Assembly: GCF_013409305.1 (NCBI RefSeq)
Contig: NZ_JACBZJ010000001.1
Location: forward strand, 1,302,001 to 1,366,000
Length of the DNA stretch: 64,000 nt
Direction: 5' to 3'
Source: Cellulomonas soli
GTDB taxonomy: Bacteria; Actinomycetota; Actinomycetes; Actinomycetales; Cellulomonadaceae
The position numbers were made by a program, and so were the translations under genes. How positions within the stretch are numbered: the stretch's first letter is position 1; the number at the start of each line of letters is the position of its first letter. Below, piece after piece: positions 1 to 7,514 of this stretch. The notes beneath the pieces are model-generated. The model saw only the letters and a list, made by a program, of their open reading frames with translations, did no database searches and was not told the origin of the DNA.

Positions 1-290
1 TCCTCGTCGCCATGGCCGTGCTCGGCGTCGGCCAGGGCGTCTACTTCGCGGTCGACTTCGCCCTCATCACGCAGGTGCTGCCCGACCCGAACAACCCCGC
101 CAAGGACCTCGGCATCATGAACCTGGGCATGTCGCTGCCCTCGATCCTGGTCCCCGCTGTCGCCCCCGCGCTGCTGGCCATCGGCACCACCGCCGCCGTG
201 CCGCAGAACTTCGGATCGCTGTTCTTCGCCGGCGCGGTGGCCGGGATCCTCGGCGCGATCCTCATCGTGCCGATCCGCCAGGTCCGCTGA
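1..290 (+). CDS. MFS sugar-type transporter, C-terminal fragment
   Basis: This is the last ~95 codons of a major facilitator permease, cut by the window edge (reading frame begins at base 3). It holds about two and a half membrane helices. The segment FALITQVLPDPNNPAKDLGI closely resembles the equivalent part of the MFS protein at 55606-56892 (DLAVLTAVLPDASTRATMLG), so both belong to one actinobacterial MFS group that often sits with beta-glucosidase and TetR genes. A TetR gene follows in the same direction, as a possible regulator. The substrate is not visible here; a sugar or glycoside is inferred only from the homologous locus. Confidence 0.8.
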   Translation, partial: LVAMAVLGVGQGVYFAVDFALITQVLPDPNNPAKDLGIMNLGMSLPSILVPAVAPALLAIGTTAAVPQNFGSLFFAGAVAGILGAILIVPIRQVR

Positions 291-295
291 CCGCC

Positions 296-334
296 GCCGG
301 CCGGCGCCCCGGTGAGCAGGGGACGCCGGCCGGC
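296..334 (+). terminator. Hairpin terminator after MFS gene
   Basis: GCCGGCCGGCGCCCC pairs with GGGGACGCCGGCCGGC (one bulged A) around an 8-base loop, starting 6 bases after the MFS stop codon. There is no T-run, as is usual for actinobacterial terminators. Confidence 0.6.
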
Positions 335-347
335 AGCGCGCGACCCG

Positions 348-353
348 TAGGGT
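348..353 (+). promoter_or_regulatory. Putative -10 box of TetR gene
   Basis: TAGGGT lies 32 bases before the ATG of the TetR gene at 386 and just beyond the preceding terminator. It matches the TANNNT pattern used by many genes in this window. No clear -35 is seen. Confidence 0.35.
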
Positions 354-385
354 GGCGGCAGTCGGGACACACGGGGACGAGGACC

Positions 386-1012
386 ATGCCGCTCACGGAC
401 GACGTCGCAGTGCGGCGCAGGATCAGCCGCCAGGCCCAGGCCACCCACGAGCGGCGCGAGCAGATCCTCGACGCCGCCGTCGCCGCGTTCAACGAGTCCG
501 GCTTCAACGGCACCTCGATCCGCGACGTCGCCGCCCGCGTCGGCATGTCGCACACCGGCGTGCTGCACCACTTCCCGGACAAGGCCGCGCTGCTCGAGGC
601 CGTGCTCGACCGCCGGCTCGAGCGGGCCGTCGCCGAGTTCCCCCTCGAGACCGGCGACGGCGAGGTGTTCCTGCGCAGCCTCGTCGCCCTCGCGGAGCGA
701 GACGCGCAGGCGCCCGACGACCTGCGGCTCTACTGCACGATCGCCGCGGAGGCGCTCTCCCCCACGCACCCCGCGCACGGCTACTTCACGCAGTGGTACC
801 ACCAGGCGCGAGCGTCGGTGCTCACCGCGTTGCTCGACCTGGAACGGCGCGGGCACTTCACCGGGCACGGCGTGAGCATCGAGACCGCGGCCGTGCAGAT
901 CGCCAGCATGCGCGACGGGCTCAACCAGCACTGGCTGCTCGCCCCCGACGAGGTCGACCTGGTCGGGGCGACACGGGCCCAGCTGCGGTTCTACACCGAC
1001 CTCGACCTCTGA
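386..1012 (+). CDS. TetR/AcrR family transcriptional regulator
   Basis: A 208-residue regulator. The N-terminal helix-turn-helix (about residues 25-70) contains the usual TetR pattern: IRDVAARVGMSHTGVLHHF followed by DKAALLEAVLDRR. The C-terminal ~140 residues form a helical ligand-binding domain. The ATG is preceded by a purine-rich GGGGACGAGGACC. The gene follows an MFS transporter gene after a terminator, so it may control that transporter; this is an inference from position. The ligand is unknown. Confidence 0.9.
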   Translation: MPLTDDVAVRRRISRQAQATHERREQILDAAVAAFNESGFNGTSIRDVAARVGMSHTGVLHHFPDKAALLEAVLDRRLERAVAEFPLETGDGEVFLRSLVALAERDAQAPDDLRLYCTIAAEALSPTHPAHGYFTQWYHQARASVLTALLDLERRGHFTGHGVSIETAAVQIASMRDGLNQHWLLAPDEVDLVGATRAQLRFYTDLDL

Positions 1013-1063
1013 CCCGCGCCGGTCGACCCCGGGGGCGTGTCGCGCTCGACCCGCGAGACCCGG

Positions 1064-1591
1064 TCAGCTCGTCAGGCGGTACGCCTCCGCGGTGATCTCG
1101 ATCAGCCCGCCGACCTCGTTCGTGCACCGGGCGCCACCCTCGATGAGCGTGCAGGTGAACCCGTTCCGCGAGACCACCGCTCCCACGGGCAGCAGCTCGG
1201 AGTTGGGCACCGTCTCGCTGAGGACGTCACCGGGGCAGCCCAGCGTGCCCTCCGTCTCGGTGGCCTCGAGCCACACGTCGGTGCAGGGCGGGCCGTACTC
1301 CAACAGCTCCGCGGGCACCTCGTACGCCGGCTGCTCCTGGAGCTGGCACTCGACCGAGGTGTCGTGCACCACGCACTGCACCGACTCCGAGCGGAACTCG
1401 GCGAGGTCACGGGCGGGCTCCTGCGGGAGCGGGTCGCCGGACGGCTCCGCGACCACGCTCGCCGAGGGAGAGGTGGACGTCGCAGCACTCGCCGCGGGCG
1501 ACGGCTCGAAGCCGTCGTCGGACCCGCCTCCGCACCCGCTGAGCAGAGCGAGGAGCAGAACTGCCGGCAGGACCCGCTGCGCAGAGATCAC
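1064..1591 (-). CDS. Putative secreted lipoprotein
   Basis: A 175-residue protein read from the GTG at 1591. This start leaves a short signal peptide, VISAQRVLPAVLLLALLSGC, ending in a good lipobox (LLSGC). The mature part opens with a Ser/Ala/Pro-rich linker and then a ~110-residue domain with four or more further cysteines (QCVVHDTSVEC, PPCTDVW, FTCTLIEGGARC), which probably form disulfides outside the cell. I do not recognise the domain. It should be anchored to the outer face of the membrane. It lies next to an esterase gene on the same strand, but nothing shows a functional link. Confidence 0.75.
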   Translation of the reverse strand: MISAQRVLPAVLLLALLSGCGGGSDDGFEPSPAASAATSTSPSASVVAEPSGDPLPQEPARDLAEFRSESVQCVVHDTSVECQLQEQPAYEVPAELLEYGPPCTDVWLEATETEGTLGCPGDVLSETVPNSELLPVGAVVSRNGFTCTLIEGGARCTNEVGGLIEITAEAYRLTS

Positions 1592-1631
1592 CGATCGATC
1601 GTCGCACGGCCGTGACCTCGGCATGCGCGAC

Positions 1632-2609
1632 TCACACGGTTGGATGCACTCCGCCGTCCGGCGACAGCCACGCGGACATGCGTTCGAGGCTCGCCAGGGC
1701 CGTGGGATCGCCGGGGCGGTCGAGGTGGCCGTGCACTGCGCCTTCCTCCGTGACCCGAACGACGGGGACGCCCGCGTCGGCCAGCTGCCGGGCGAACCGC
1801 TCCCCCGACGCACGCAGCGAGTCCCACTCGACGTTCAGCACGAGGCTCGGCGGCAGCCCGGTCAGGTCCGCCTCGCCGGCGAACGCGTCCGCCAGGGGCA
1901 CGTCCGGGGCGAGGTAGCCGTTCAGCAGCTCGACGCTCTCGGGCGTGAAGGCCATCTCGGTCGGCGGCATCGCCTCGAGCGCGGCGCGCAGCTCGGCGGA
2001 GATCTCGGGCAGGCGCCGGTGCATCGTCGGGTAGACCAGCAGGAGAGACCGAGGCGCCGGACCGGCACCGTCCCGCAGCCGGAGCGCGGTCAGCCCCACG
2101 AGCGCGGCACCGGCGCTGGCACCACCCAGATGCGGCGCCGGGGCTCCTGCCTCGCCCGCGCGGTCGACCGCCCAGCGCCACACCGCGAGCGCGTCGTCGA
2201 CCGGCTCCGGCAGGCGCGCCCCGCCGTACGCCTTGACGTAGTCGCCCGTGAGCACGACGTGACCGCGGGCGGCGAGCTCGAGCGCCACCCAGTGCGACTC
2301 GGGCATGTCGAGGTCCCCGGACAGGAACGCACCGCCGTGGAACCACACGAGGTCGGGCACCGCGACCTCGGCGTCTCGCCCCGCCGGGACGTAGAGGCGT
2401 GCGGGGACCGGGCCGCGCGGCCCGCGCACGGGGATGTCCCGCACCTCGACGGCTCCCAGCCGGGGGCGAAGTCGCACGAGCGCGGCGGTGCTGACGTCGT
2501 CCTCGCGCGGGGGGAAGGGCGGCTCGCCGGCCTCGAGCGCGCGCACGAGCTGTGCGACGGGGATCGGCGGCTCGGCGAGCCGGTCGGACCAGGTACGCGT
2601 GGTGGACAA
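1632..2609 (-). CDS. Alpha/beta hydrolase (HSL-type esterase)
   Basis: A 325-residue esterase of the hormone-sensitive-lipase-like group. HGGAF at residues 91-95 is the oxyanion-hole motif. GASAG at 163-167 is the nucleophile elbow (Ser165). A late NVEWDSLR and EGAVHGHL supply the probable acid and base. The start is a TTG at 2609: GGAGG stands six bases upstream, and the open frame beyond it is Arg/Pro-rich and unlike the family. Such enzymes hydrolyse short acyl or aryl esters in the cytoplasm; the natural substrate cannot be read from the sequence. It runs convergently with nothing and follows the epimerase gene after ~170 bp. Confidence 0.88.
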   Translation of the reverse strand: MSTTRTWSDRLAEPPIPVAQLVRALEAGEPPFPPREDDVSTAALVRLRPRLGAVEVRDIPVRGPRGPVPARLYVPAGRDAEVAVPDLVWFHGGAFLSGDLDMPESHWVALELAARGHVVLTGDYVKAYGGARLPEPVDDALAVWRWAVDRAGEAGAPAPHLGGASAGAALVGLTALRLRDGAGPAPRSLLLVYPTMHRRLPEISAELRAALEAMPPTEMAFTPESVELLNGYLAPDVPLADAFAGEADLTGLPPSLVLNVEWDSLRASGERFARQLADAGVPVVRVTEEGAVHGHLDRPGDPTALASLERMSAWLSPDGGVHPTV

Positions 2610-2781
2610 GTCAGGCCTCCGTCGGGACGAGCTCGCTCGGCAGCCCGGCGGCCTCGGCCGTCGGCGGCACGCAGGCGAACGTATGCCCACCCGATGTCGG
2701 GCGTCCAGGATGCCGACGTCGTGCCGTCCGGGGTGTCGCGCCCGGCGCGCGGTGCCGGTCCGTGGCCTCGGACCTGCGAGC

Positions 2782-3687
2782 TCATCCCACGGCGGTCCGG
2801 AAGTAGTGCCCCGCCTCGAGGTCGTCGAGCAGGCTCGGACCGGTCGGCGTCCACCCCAGGCGCTCCTGCGTCAGCGCGCTCGACGTCGGGGCGTCGACGC
2901 CGAAGAACGCGCCGATCCAACCGAAGTGCGCCGCCGCGTCCTCGGCTGCGACCGGCCCGACGGGCACGTCCAGCCCCCGACCGATGGCCTCGGCGATGAC
3001 CCGGGTCGGCACGCCCTCCTCGCCCACGCCGTGCACGACCGACCCGGCGGGCGCGGCCCCCAGCGCGAGCCGCACCATGCGCGCGGCGTCCGACCGGTGC
3101 ACGGCGGGCCACCTGTTGCTGCCGTCGCCGAGGTAGCCCGAGCGACCGGTCGTGCGGGCGATGCCGACGAGCGTGGCCAGGAAGCCGTGGTCACCCTCCC
3201 CGTGCACGGTCGGCGCGAACCGCAGCGCGACGGACCGCACGCCCCGATCGACCAACCCGAGCGCGAGCGCCTCGCTGCCCCCACGCGGGGCGTCGGGCCC
3301 GACCGCGGTCGTGGCGTCGAGCTCGGTCGCGACACGGCCCGGTGCCAGCATGGCGACGCCGGAGGCGAGCAGCAGCGGCCGGTCGCTGCCCGCGAGCGCC
3401 TCGCCGAAGGCCTCCACGACCGCACGCTCGGTGCGACCGGCACCGGCGTAGTCCGAGAAGTCGTGCTTGAACCCGAGGTGGATCACCCCGTCGGCGTCCT
3501 CCGCGCCGGCACGCAGGCTGTCCAGGTCGTCGAGGCTGCCGCGACGGACCTCGACACCGGCCGCCTCGAGCCTCGCCGCGGCGGCGTCCGAGCGGGCGAG
3601 CCCGACCACCTGGTGCCCCGCGGCCTGCAGCTCGGGGACGACGGCCGATCCGATCCATCCGGACGCGCCGGTGACGAACACACGCAT
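2782..3687 (-). CDS. NAD(P)-dependent epimerase/dehydratase-like SDR
   Basis: A 301-residue Rossmann protein. GASGWIG at residues 7-13 binds the dinucleotide, and DADGVIHLGF is the typical fourth-strand motif of extended or atypical short-chain dehydrogenases. I see no canonical YxxxK pair, so it is best called an atypical SDR. AGGAGG lies seven bases before the ATG. The gene diverges from a TetR gene at 3792, and the ~100 bp between them carries two TetR-type operators, so it is very likely the target of that regulator. The reaction is unknown; family members reduce or epimerise small sugars and carbonyl compounds. Confidence 0.85.
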   Translation of the reverse strand: MRVFVTGASGWIGSAVVPELQAAGHQVVGLARSDAAAARLEAAGVEVRRGSLDDLDSLRAGAEDADGVIHLGFKHDFSDYAGAGRTERAVVEAFGEALAGSDRPLLLASGVAMLAPGRVATELDATTAVGPDAPRGGSEALALGLVDRGVRSVALRFAPTVHGEGDHGFLATLVGIARTTGRSGYLGDGSNRWPAVHRSDAARMVRLALGAAPAGSVVHGVGEEGVPTRVIAEAIGRGLDVPVGPVAAEDAAAHFGWIGAFFGVDAPTSSALTQERLGWTPTGPSLLDDLEAGHYFRTAVG

Positions 3688-3729
3688 GGGGTACCTCCTG
3701 GTCGCACGGCCTGTCGGCCCGGACGCCTG

Positions 3730-3746
3730 ATGTCAGACGCTGTCAT
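3730..3746. promoter_or_regulatory. TetR-type operator, copy 1
   Basis: ATGTCAG-ACG-CTGTCAT is an imperfect 17-bp dyad (six of seven paired positions complementary). A second copy follows exactly 30 bp later. It lies in the divergent region between the SDR and TetR genes. Confidence 0.6.
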
Positions 3747-3759
3747 CACCATACGCCGC

Positions 3760-3776
3760 ATGTCAGCCACTGTCAT
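3760..3776. promoter_or_regulatory. TetR-type operator, copy 2
   Basis: ATGTCAG-CCA-CTGTCAT is the same dyad as at 3730-3746 with a different 3-bp spacer. It sits directly upstream of the TACACT -10 box of the TetR gene, so binding there would block its own promoter (autorepression, inferred). Confidence 0.6.
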
Positions 3777-3779
3777 CAC

Positions 3780-3785
3780 TACACT
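3780..3785 (+). promoter_or_regulatory. -10 box, leaderless TetR gene
   Basis: TACACT, then six bases, then the ATG at 3792. The spacing predicts transcription starting at or next to the start codon. Confidence 0.55.
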
Positions 3786-3791
3786 GGCCCG

Positions 3792-4400
3792 ATGGGTCGA
3801 TGGCAGCCGGACGCACGCGGGCGCATGACGGTGGCCGCACTCGAGCTCTACGCCGAACGCGGCTTCGACCAGACCACCGTGCAGGACATCGCCGCGCGCG
3901 CCGGGGTCACCGAGCGCACGTTCTTCCGGCACTTCGCCGACAAGCGCGAGGTGCTCTTCGACGGCTCCGCCGGCCTGCAGCAGACGGTCGTCGACACCAT
4001 CGCCGCCGCCCCCGAGGGAACCCGACCCCTGGACGCCGTCGGCACCGCCATGGAACGCGCCGCCGCCCGCCTGGAGGAGCGCCGCGACTTCGCCCGGCTC
4101 CGCGCCTCGGTCGTCGCCGCCCACCCCAGCCTGCACGAACGCGAGCTGCTCAAGCTCGCCGCCCTCGCCACCGCGGCCGCCGACGCGCTCCGCGAGCGCG
4201 GCGTCCCGGCCCTGGCCGCGACCCTCGTCGCCGAGACCGGAGTGACCGTCTTCCGGGTCGCCTTCGAACGCTGGGTCGGCGGGGTCACCAAGGACTTCGC
4301 CCCGCACATCCGCGAGGCCCTCGCCGAGCTCGAGTCGCAGGCCGGCGCGCCCCGGAACCGGCCGCCCCACGAGTCCGCCGTGGCAGGGGACGTGCGGTAG
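3792..4400 (+). CDS. TetR/AcrR family regulator, divergent from SDR gene
   Basis: A 202-residue regulator. The helix-turn-helix occupies about residues 15-62: YAERGFDQTTVQDIAARAG, then TERTFFRHFADKREVLF. The FRHFADK version is common among actinobacterial TetR proteins with a MftR-like C-terminal half. The ATG has no Shine-Dalgarno, but a -10 box lies six bases upstream, so it is probably translated leaderless. Two tandem operators at 3730-3776 separate it from the SDR gene at 2782-3687, which is the likely regulated partner. The ligand is unknown. Confidence 0.9.
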   Translation: MGRWQPDARGRMTVAALELYAERGFDQTTVQDIAARAGVTERTFFRHFADKREVLFDGSAGLQQTVVDTIAAAPEGTRPLDAVGTAMERAAARLEERRDFARLRASVVAAHPSLHERELLKLAALATAAADALRERGVPALAATLVAETGVTVFRVAFERWVGGVTKDFAPHIREALAELESQAGAPRNRPPHESAVAGDVR

Positions 4401-4534
4401 GCACCAGAGGCGTGATCCACCACCTCGAGCGGTGGGTCGCGGACCTCGACGCCGCTCGGCGGTCACGATGCCGGGCATGGGAGTCCGGGCCGCACTCGGG
4501 AGAGGACGCGGACGGACCGAGCTGACGGGACACC

Positions 4535-6121
4535 ATGACCGAGACCCCGCACCCCGAGGTCGGGTTCGATCGACGTCTGGCCGCCCTGCTCGCGATGGCG
4601 ATGTTCGTGCTCGTCGTCGACACGTCGCTGATGAACGTGTCGATCTCCGCCGTCGTGCGGGACGTCGGCACGACCGTGAGCGGCGTGCAGTCGGCGATCG
4701 CGCTCGAGGCTCTCGTCTCCGCGGCGTTCATCCTCATCGGGAGCAAGGTCGGGGACCTCTTCGGCCGCAAGCGCGCCTACGTCCTCGGACTGCTCGGGTA
4801 CGCGACCGGCGCGATCGCGATGACGGTCGCGCAGGACCTGACGGCGATCATCGTCTTCTGGGCGATCATCGGCGGGCTCGGCGCGTCGCTCCTGCTGCCG
4901 GCCATGCAGTCCCTCATCCACGGCAACTTCGCGGGCGCCGCCCAGAAGAGGGTCTACGCGCTCGTCGGGGCGTCCGCGGCGATCGCCGCCGCCGTCGGTC
5001 CGCTTCTCGGCGGGTTCATCACGACGTACCTGTCGTGGCGGGTGGCGTTCGGGCTGGAGGCCGTCGTCATCGTGGTCGTGCTGTCCGGCATCGGGCTCGT
5101 GAAGGACGTCGAGTACACGGGCGACCGGCACGTCGACGTGGTCGGCGCGATCCTGTCCGCCCTGGCCATGGGCGGCATCGTGCTCGGGGTCCTGGTGTGG
5201 CAGGAGGGCGGGGAGGCGGTCGGCGCGCTGCTGGTCGTCGGCGGGCTCGCCCTGGTGGGGCTGATGCGGTGGCTCGTGCGGCGCAAGCGCGCCGGGAAGC
5301 CCGTGCTGATCGACCCCGACCTGTTCCACTCGTCGCTGTTCCGCGTGGGGATCACGCAGCAGATGCTGCAGCAGATCGCGCTCGGCGGAGCGATGATCAC
5401 GCTGCCGATCTTCCTGCAGATGGTGCTCGAGTACGACGCGATGGCTGCGGGCCTGTCGTTGGCACCGCTGTCGCTGAGCATGTTCGCCGTCGCACTGGTC
5501 GGGGGCAAGCGGGCGGGCGCGCGCCGGCCGGCGAACCTCGTGCTGGTCGGCTTCGGCCTCGTCGTTGTCGGCGTCGCGGTCCTGCTGCCAGTCGTGCCCC
5601 GCGCCGAGTCCGGCTGGTACCTGCTCGTGCCCCTGGTCATCGTGGGCAGCGGCCTGGGACTGCTCGTCTCCCAGCTGAACAACTACACGCTGTCCCCCAT
5701 CACGGAGGAGCGCGTCAGCGAGGCGGCGGGCGTCAACTCGGCCGCCGGTTCCTTCGGCCTCTCCTTCGGCCTGGCGTTCGCCGGCGCGATCATGCTCGCC
5801 GCCCTCTCCCTCGGGTTCACCGCCCAGGCCGAGTCGAGCCCCGTCCTCTCGACCGACCAGCAGCAGCAGGTCGCCACGGCGCTCGAGGACGACGCCGAGC
5901 TGATGAGCAACACGGCCCTCGTCGAGCAGCTCGCGGGGCAGCCGCAGGACGTGCAGGACGAGATCATCCGGATCAACACCGAGACGCGTCCACGGGCACT
6001 GCAGATCGCCCTGCTGCTGCCCTTGCTCGTCGGGCTCGTCGGCGTCGTGAACGGACTCCGGATGCGACGGCTGCCCGACCCGCAGCCCGACGGGGCCGCC
6101 GATGGCGCGGCCTTCGGCTGA
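4535..6121 (+). CDS. DHA2-family MFS drug exporter (14 helices)
   Basis: A 528-residue integral membrane protein of the EmrB/QacA type. The length and hydrophobic pattern fit fourteen helices. Motif A appears as GSKVGDLFGRKRAYVLG after helix 2 (about residues 68-84), and VGPLLGGFITTYLSWR carries the antiporter motif C region. A ~75-residue periplasmic loop rich in Gln/Asp/Glu lies before the last helix. These proteins pump cationic or lipophilic drugs out against protons. No dedicated regulator adjoins it, although the TetR gene at 3792 ends ~130 bp upstream in the same direction and could be linked. A hairpin terminator follows the stop codon. Confidence 0.9.
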   Translation: MTETPHPEVGFDRRLAALLAMAMFVLVVDTSLMNVSISAVVRDVGTTVSGVQSAIALEALVSAAFILIGSKVGDLFGRKRAYVLGLLGYATGAIAMTVAQDLTAIIVFWAIIGGLGASLLLPAMQSLIHGNFAGAAQKRVYALVGASAAIAAAVGPLLGGFITTYLSWRVAFGLEAVVIVVVLSGIGLVKDVEYTGDRHVDVVGAILSALAMGGIVLGVLVWQEGGEAVGALLVVGGLALVGLMRWLVRRKRAGKPVLIDPDLFHSSLFRVGITQQMLQQIALGGAMITLPIFLQMVLEYDAMAAGLSLAPLSLSMFAVALVGGKRAGARRPANLVLVGFGLVVVGVAVLLPVVPRAESGWYLLVPLVIVGSGLGLLVSQLNNYTLSPITEERVSEAAGVNSAAGSFGLSFGLAFAGAIMLAALSLGFTAQAESSPVLSTDQQQQVATALEDDAELMSNTALVEQLAGQPQDVQDEIIRINTETRPRALQIALLLPLLVGLVGVVNGLRMRRLPDPQPDGAADGAAFG

Positions 6122-6127
6122 GCATCC

Positions 6128-6163
6128 GCGACAGCCCGAACCGTGATGGGTTCGGGCTGTCGC
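6128..6163 (+). terminator. Strong hairpin terminator
   Basis: A perfect 15-bp stem, GCGACAGCCCGAACC with GGTTCGGGCTGTCGC, closes a GTGATG loop. It starts six bases after the MFS exporter stop codon and also faces the tRNA gene on the other strand, so it may end both transcripts. Confidence 0.85.
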
Positions 6164-6185
6164 GATGTCGTGAGACATCACAGCG

Positions 6186-6275
6186 CGGAGGGCAAGGGAT
6201 TCGAACCCTTGAGTACGGGGTCACCGCACTAACGGTTTTCAAGACCGTCTCTTTCGGCCGCTCAGACAGCCCTCC
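6186..6275 (-). tRNA. tRNA-Ser (anticodon TGA)
   Basis: On the minus strand this 90-base gene begins GGAGGGC and ends GCCCTCC plus discriminator G, giving a perfect 7-bp acceptor stem. The anticodon arm is ACGGT-CTTGAAA-ACCGT with anticodon TGA, reading UCA codons. The long variable arm (AGTGCGGTGACCCCGTACT) marks a class II, serine tRNA. The T arm contains GGTTCGAATCC. The CCA end is not encoded, so it must be added after transcription. The seryl-tRNA synthetase that would charge it is at 25957-27249. Confidence 0.95.
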
Positions 6276-6326
6276 CGGTGCACCGGACACTATCGGACGC
6301 CCCGGCCGGTGATGGCCCCAGGTCGT

Positions 6327-6980
6327 TCAGGACGCGCGGACCGGCAGCGCCTCGAGCCAGGCGACGAACCGCTGCACCTGACGCCAGTCCTGGGCGACGA
6401 CGTCCGCCAGCTCGGCGGTGAACAGCCAGGGCGCCGGCTCGTGGACGCGGTGGACGGCGAGGTTGCGTCGCCGCAGCAGCTCGATCTGCGGGTGGTCGCG
6501 CGACCAGCCGCGCGGCGCGGTGGCCACCGGGTCGCCGTCCATGAGGGTGACGCCGTGCCCTGCCAGCCCGTCGAGGAGCGTCTGCAGGTCGGCGGCTGTG
6601 CCGGGGTCGTCGATCGCCGCGCGGAACGCACGCAGGTGCGCCGCATCCGGCCGCCACCACCCGCCGCCGACCATCGGCCCGTCGGCGTCCAGGTGGAAGT
6701 AGAGCGTGCCGCCGCCCGCGCGTTCGCTGCCGGTGCCGCAGGTGAGGGCGGCGTGGTTCTTGTACGGACTCTTGTCCGCGCTGAACCGCACGTCGCGCTG
6801 CGGCCGGAACACGTGCGCGTGGCCGAACTCCGGTTCGAGCGTGCGTGCGAGGGCCGCCATGGGGTCGGCGATCGAGCTCAGGTAGCGGTCCTTGTGCGCG
6901 TTCCACCAGGCCCGGTCGTTGTGGGCGGTGAGCTCGTCGAAGAAGTCGAGGGCGTCGGCGCCGAAGCCGGTGAACTCCAT
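6327..6980 (-). CDS. DUF2461 / TIGR02453 family protein
   Basis: A 217-residue protein beginning MEFTGFGADALDFFDELTAH. It has the family's hallmark stretch WWNAHKDRY followed by FRPQRDVRFSADKSPYKNH. The family is widespread in bacteria and fungi, is about this length, and has no established biochemical function. CAGGAT lies six bases before the ATG and could be a -10 box, implying a leaderless mRNA. It is followed 36 bp upstream by the separately promoted YbaK-like gene on the same strand. No signal peptide or membrane helix is visible. Confidence 0.88.
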   Translation of the reverse strand: MEFTGFGADALDFFDELTAHNDRAWWNAHKDRYLSSIADPMAALARTLEPEFGHAHVFRPQRDVRFSADKSPYKNHAALTCGTGSERAGGGTLYFHLDADGPMVGGGWWRPDAAHLRAFRAAIDDPGTAADLQTLLDGLAGHGVTLMDGDPVATAPRGWSRDHPQIELLRRRNLAVHRVHEPAPWLFTAELADVVAQDWRQVQRFVAWLEALPVRAS

Positions 6981-7017
6981 GGAGGCATCCTGGCAGGAGG
7001 CCGGGTGCCCCGGCTCG

Positions 7018-7494
7018 TCAGCCGGGCAGGCGCGAGACCGTGACCCAGGGCGCCCCGCCGGTCACCTCGTGCAGCACGTCGCAGGTCAGCTCGATCGCCG
7101 AGCTCGCGCTCCCGCACGCCGGGAAGACGCTCTCGAAGCGCCGCAGCGACGTGTCCAGGTAGACCGTGGCGGACTCGGGGTTGCCGAACGGGCACACCCC
7201 GCCGGGTGCGTGCCCGGTGAGCTGCTCGACCTCGTCGCCGGCGAGCATCCGCGCCTTGAGCCCGAACGCCTGCCGGAACGCGCCGTTGTCGACCCGCGCG
7301 TCCCCCGCCATGACGACGAGCACGGCCCGGTCCGGCTCGCCGGCACGGAAGCTCAGCGTCTTGGCGATCCGCTCGGGCGCCACCCCGAGCGCCTCGGCCG
7401 CCAGGTCGACGGTCGCGCTCGACCGTTCGGTCACGACGATCGCGTCGCCAAGCCCGAACCGCTCCAGGTGCTGCCGCGCGCGCTCCAAGGACAT
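7018..7494 (-). CDS. YbaK/EbsC-type aminoacyl-tRNA deacylase
   Basis: A 158-residue single-domain protein. The conserved pieces are SSATVDLAAEALGVAPERIAKTL (here residues ~25-47), GDARVDNGAFRQAFG, and GHAPGGVCPFG with the glycine-rich GG.CPFG loop. The family clears mischarged tRNAs: Ala-tRNA-Pro or Cys-tRNA-Pro, depending on subgroup. Which of these this protein acts on cannot be told from sequence alone. A TAGGGT -10 box stands six bases before the ATG, so the mRNA is probably leaderless. The length is normal for the family. Confidence 0.9.
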   Translation of the reverse strand: MSLERARQHLERFGLGDAIVVTERSSATVDLAAEALGVAPERIAKTLSFRAGEPDRAVLVVMAGDARVDNGAFRQAFGLKARMLAGDEVEQLTGHAPGGVCPFGNPESATVYLDTSLRRFESVFPACGSASSAIELTCDVLHEVTGGAPWVTVSRLPG

Positions 7495-7500
7495 GGGACG

Positions 7501-7506
7501 ACCCTA
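7501..7506 (-). promoter_or_regulatory. -10 box, leaderless YbaK-like gene
   Basis: On the minus strand TAGGGT is followed by exactly six bases and the ATG at 7494. Confidence 0.5.
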
Positions 7507-7514
7507 GGGCGCGG

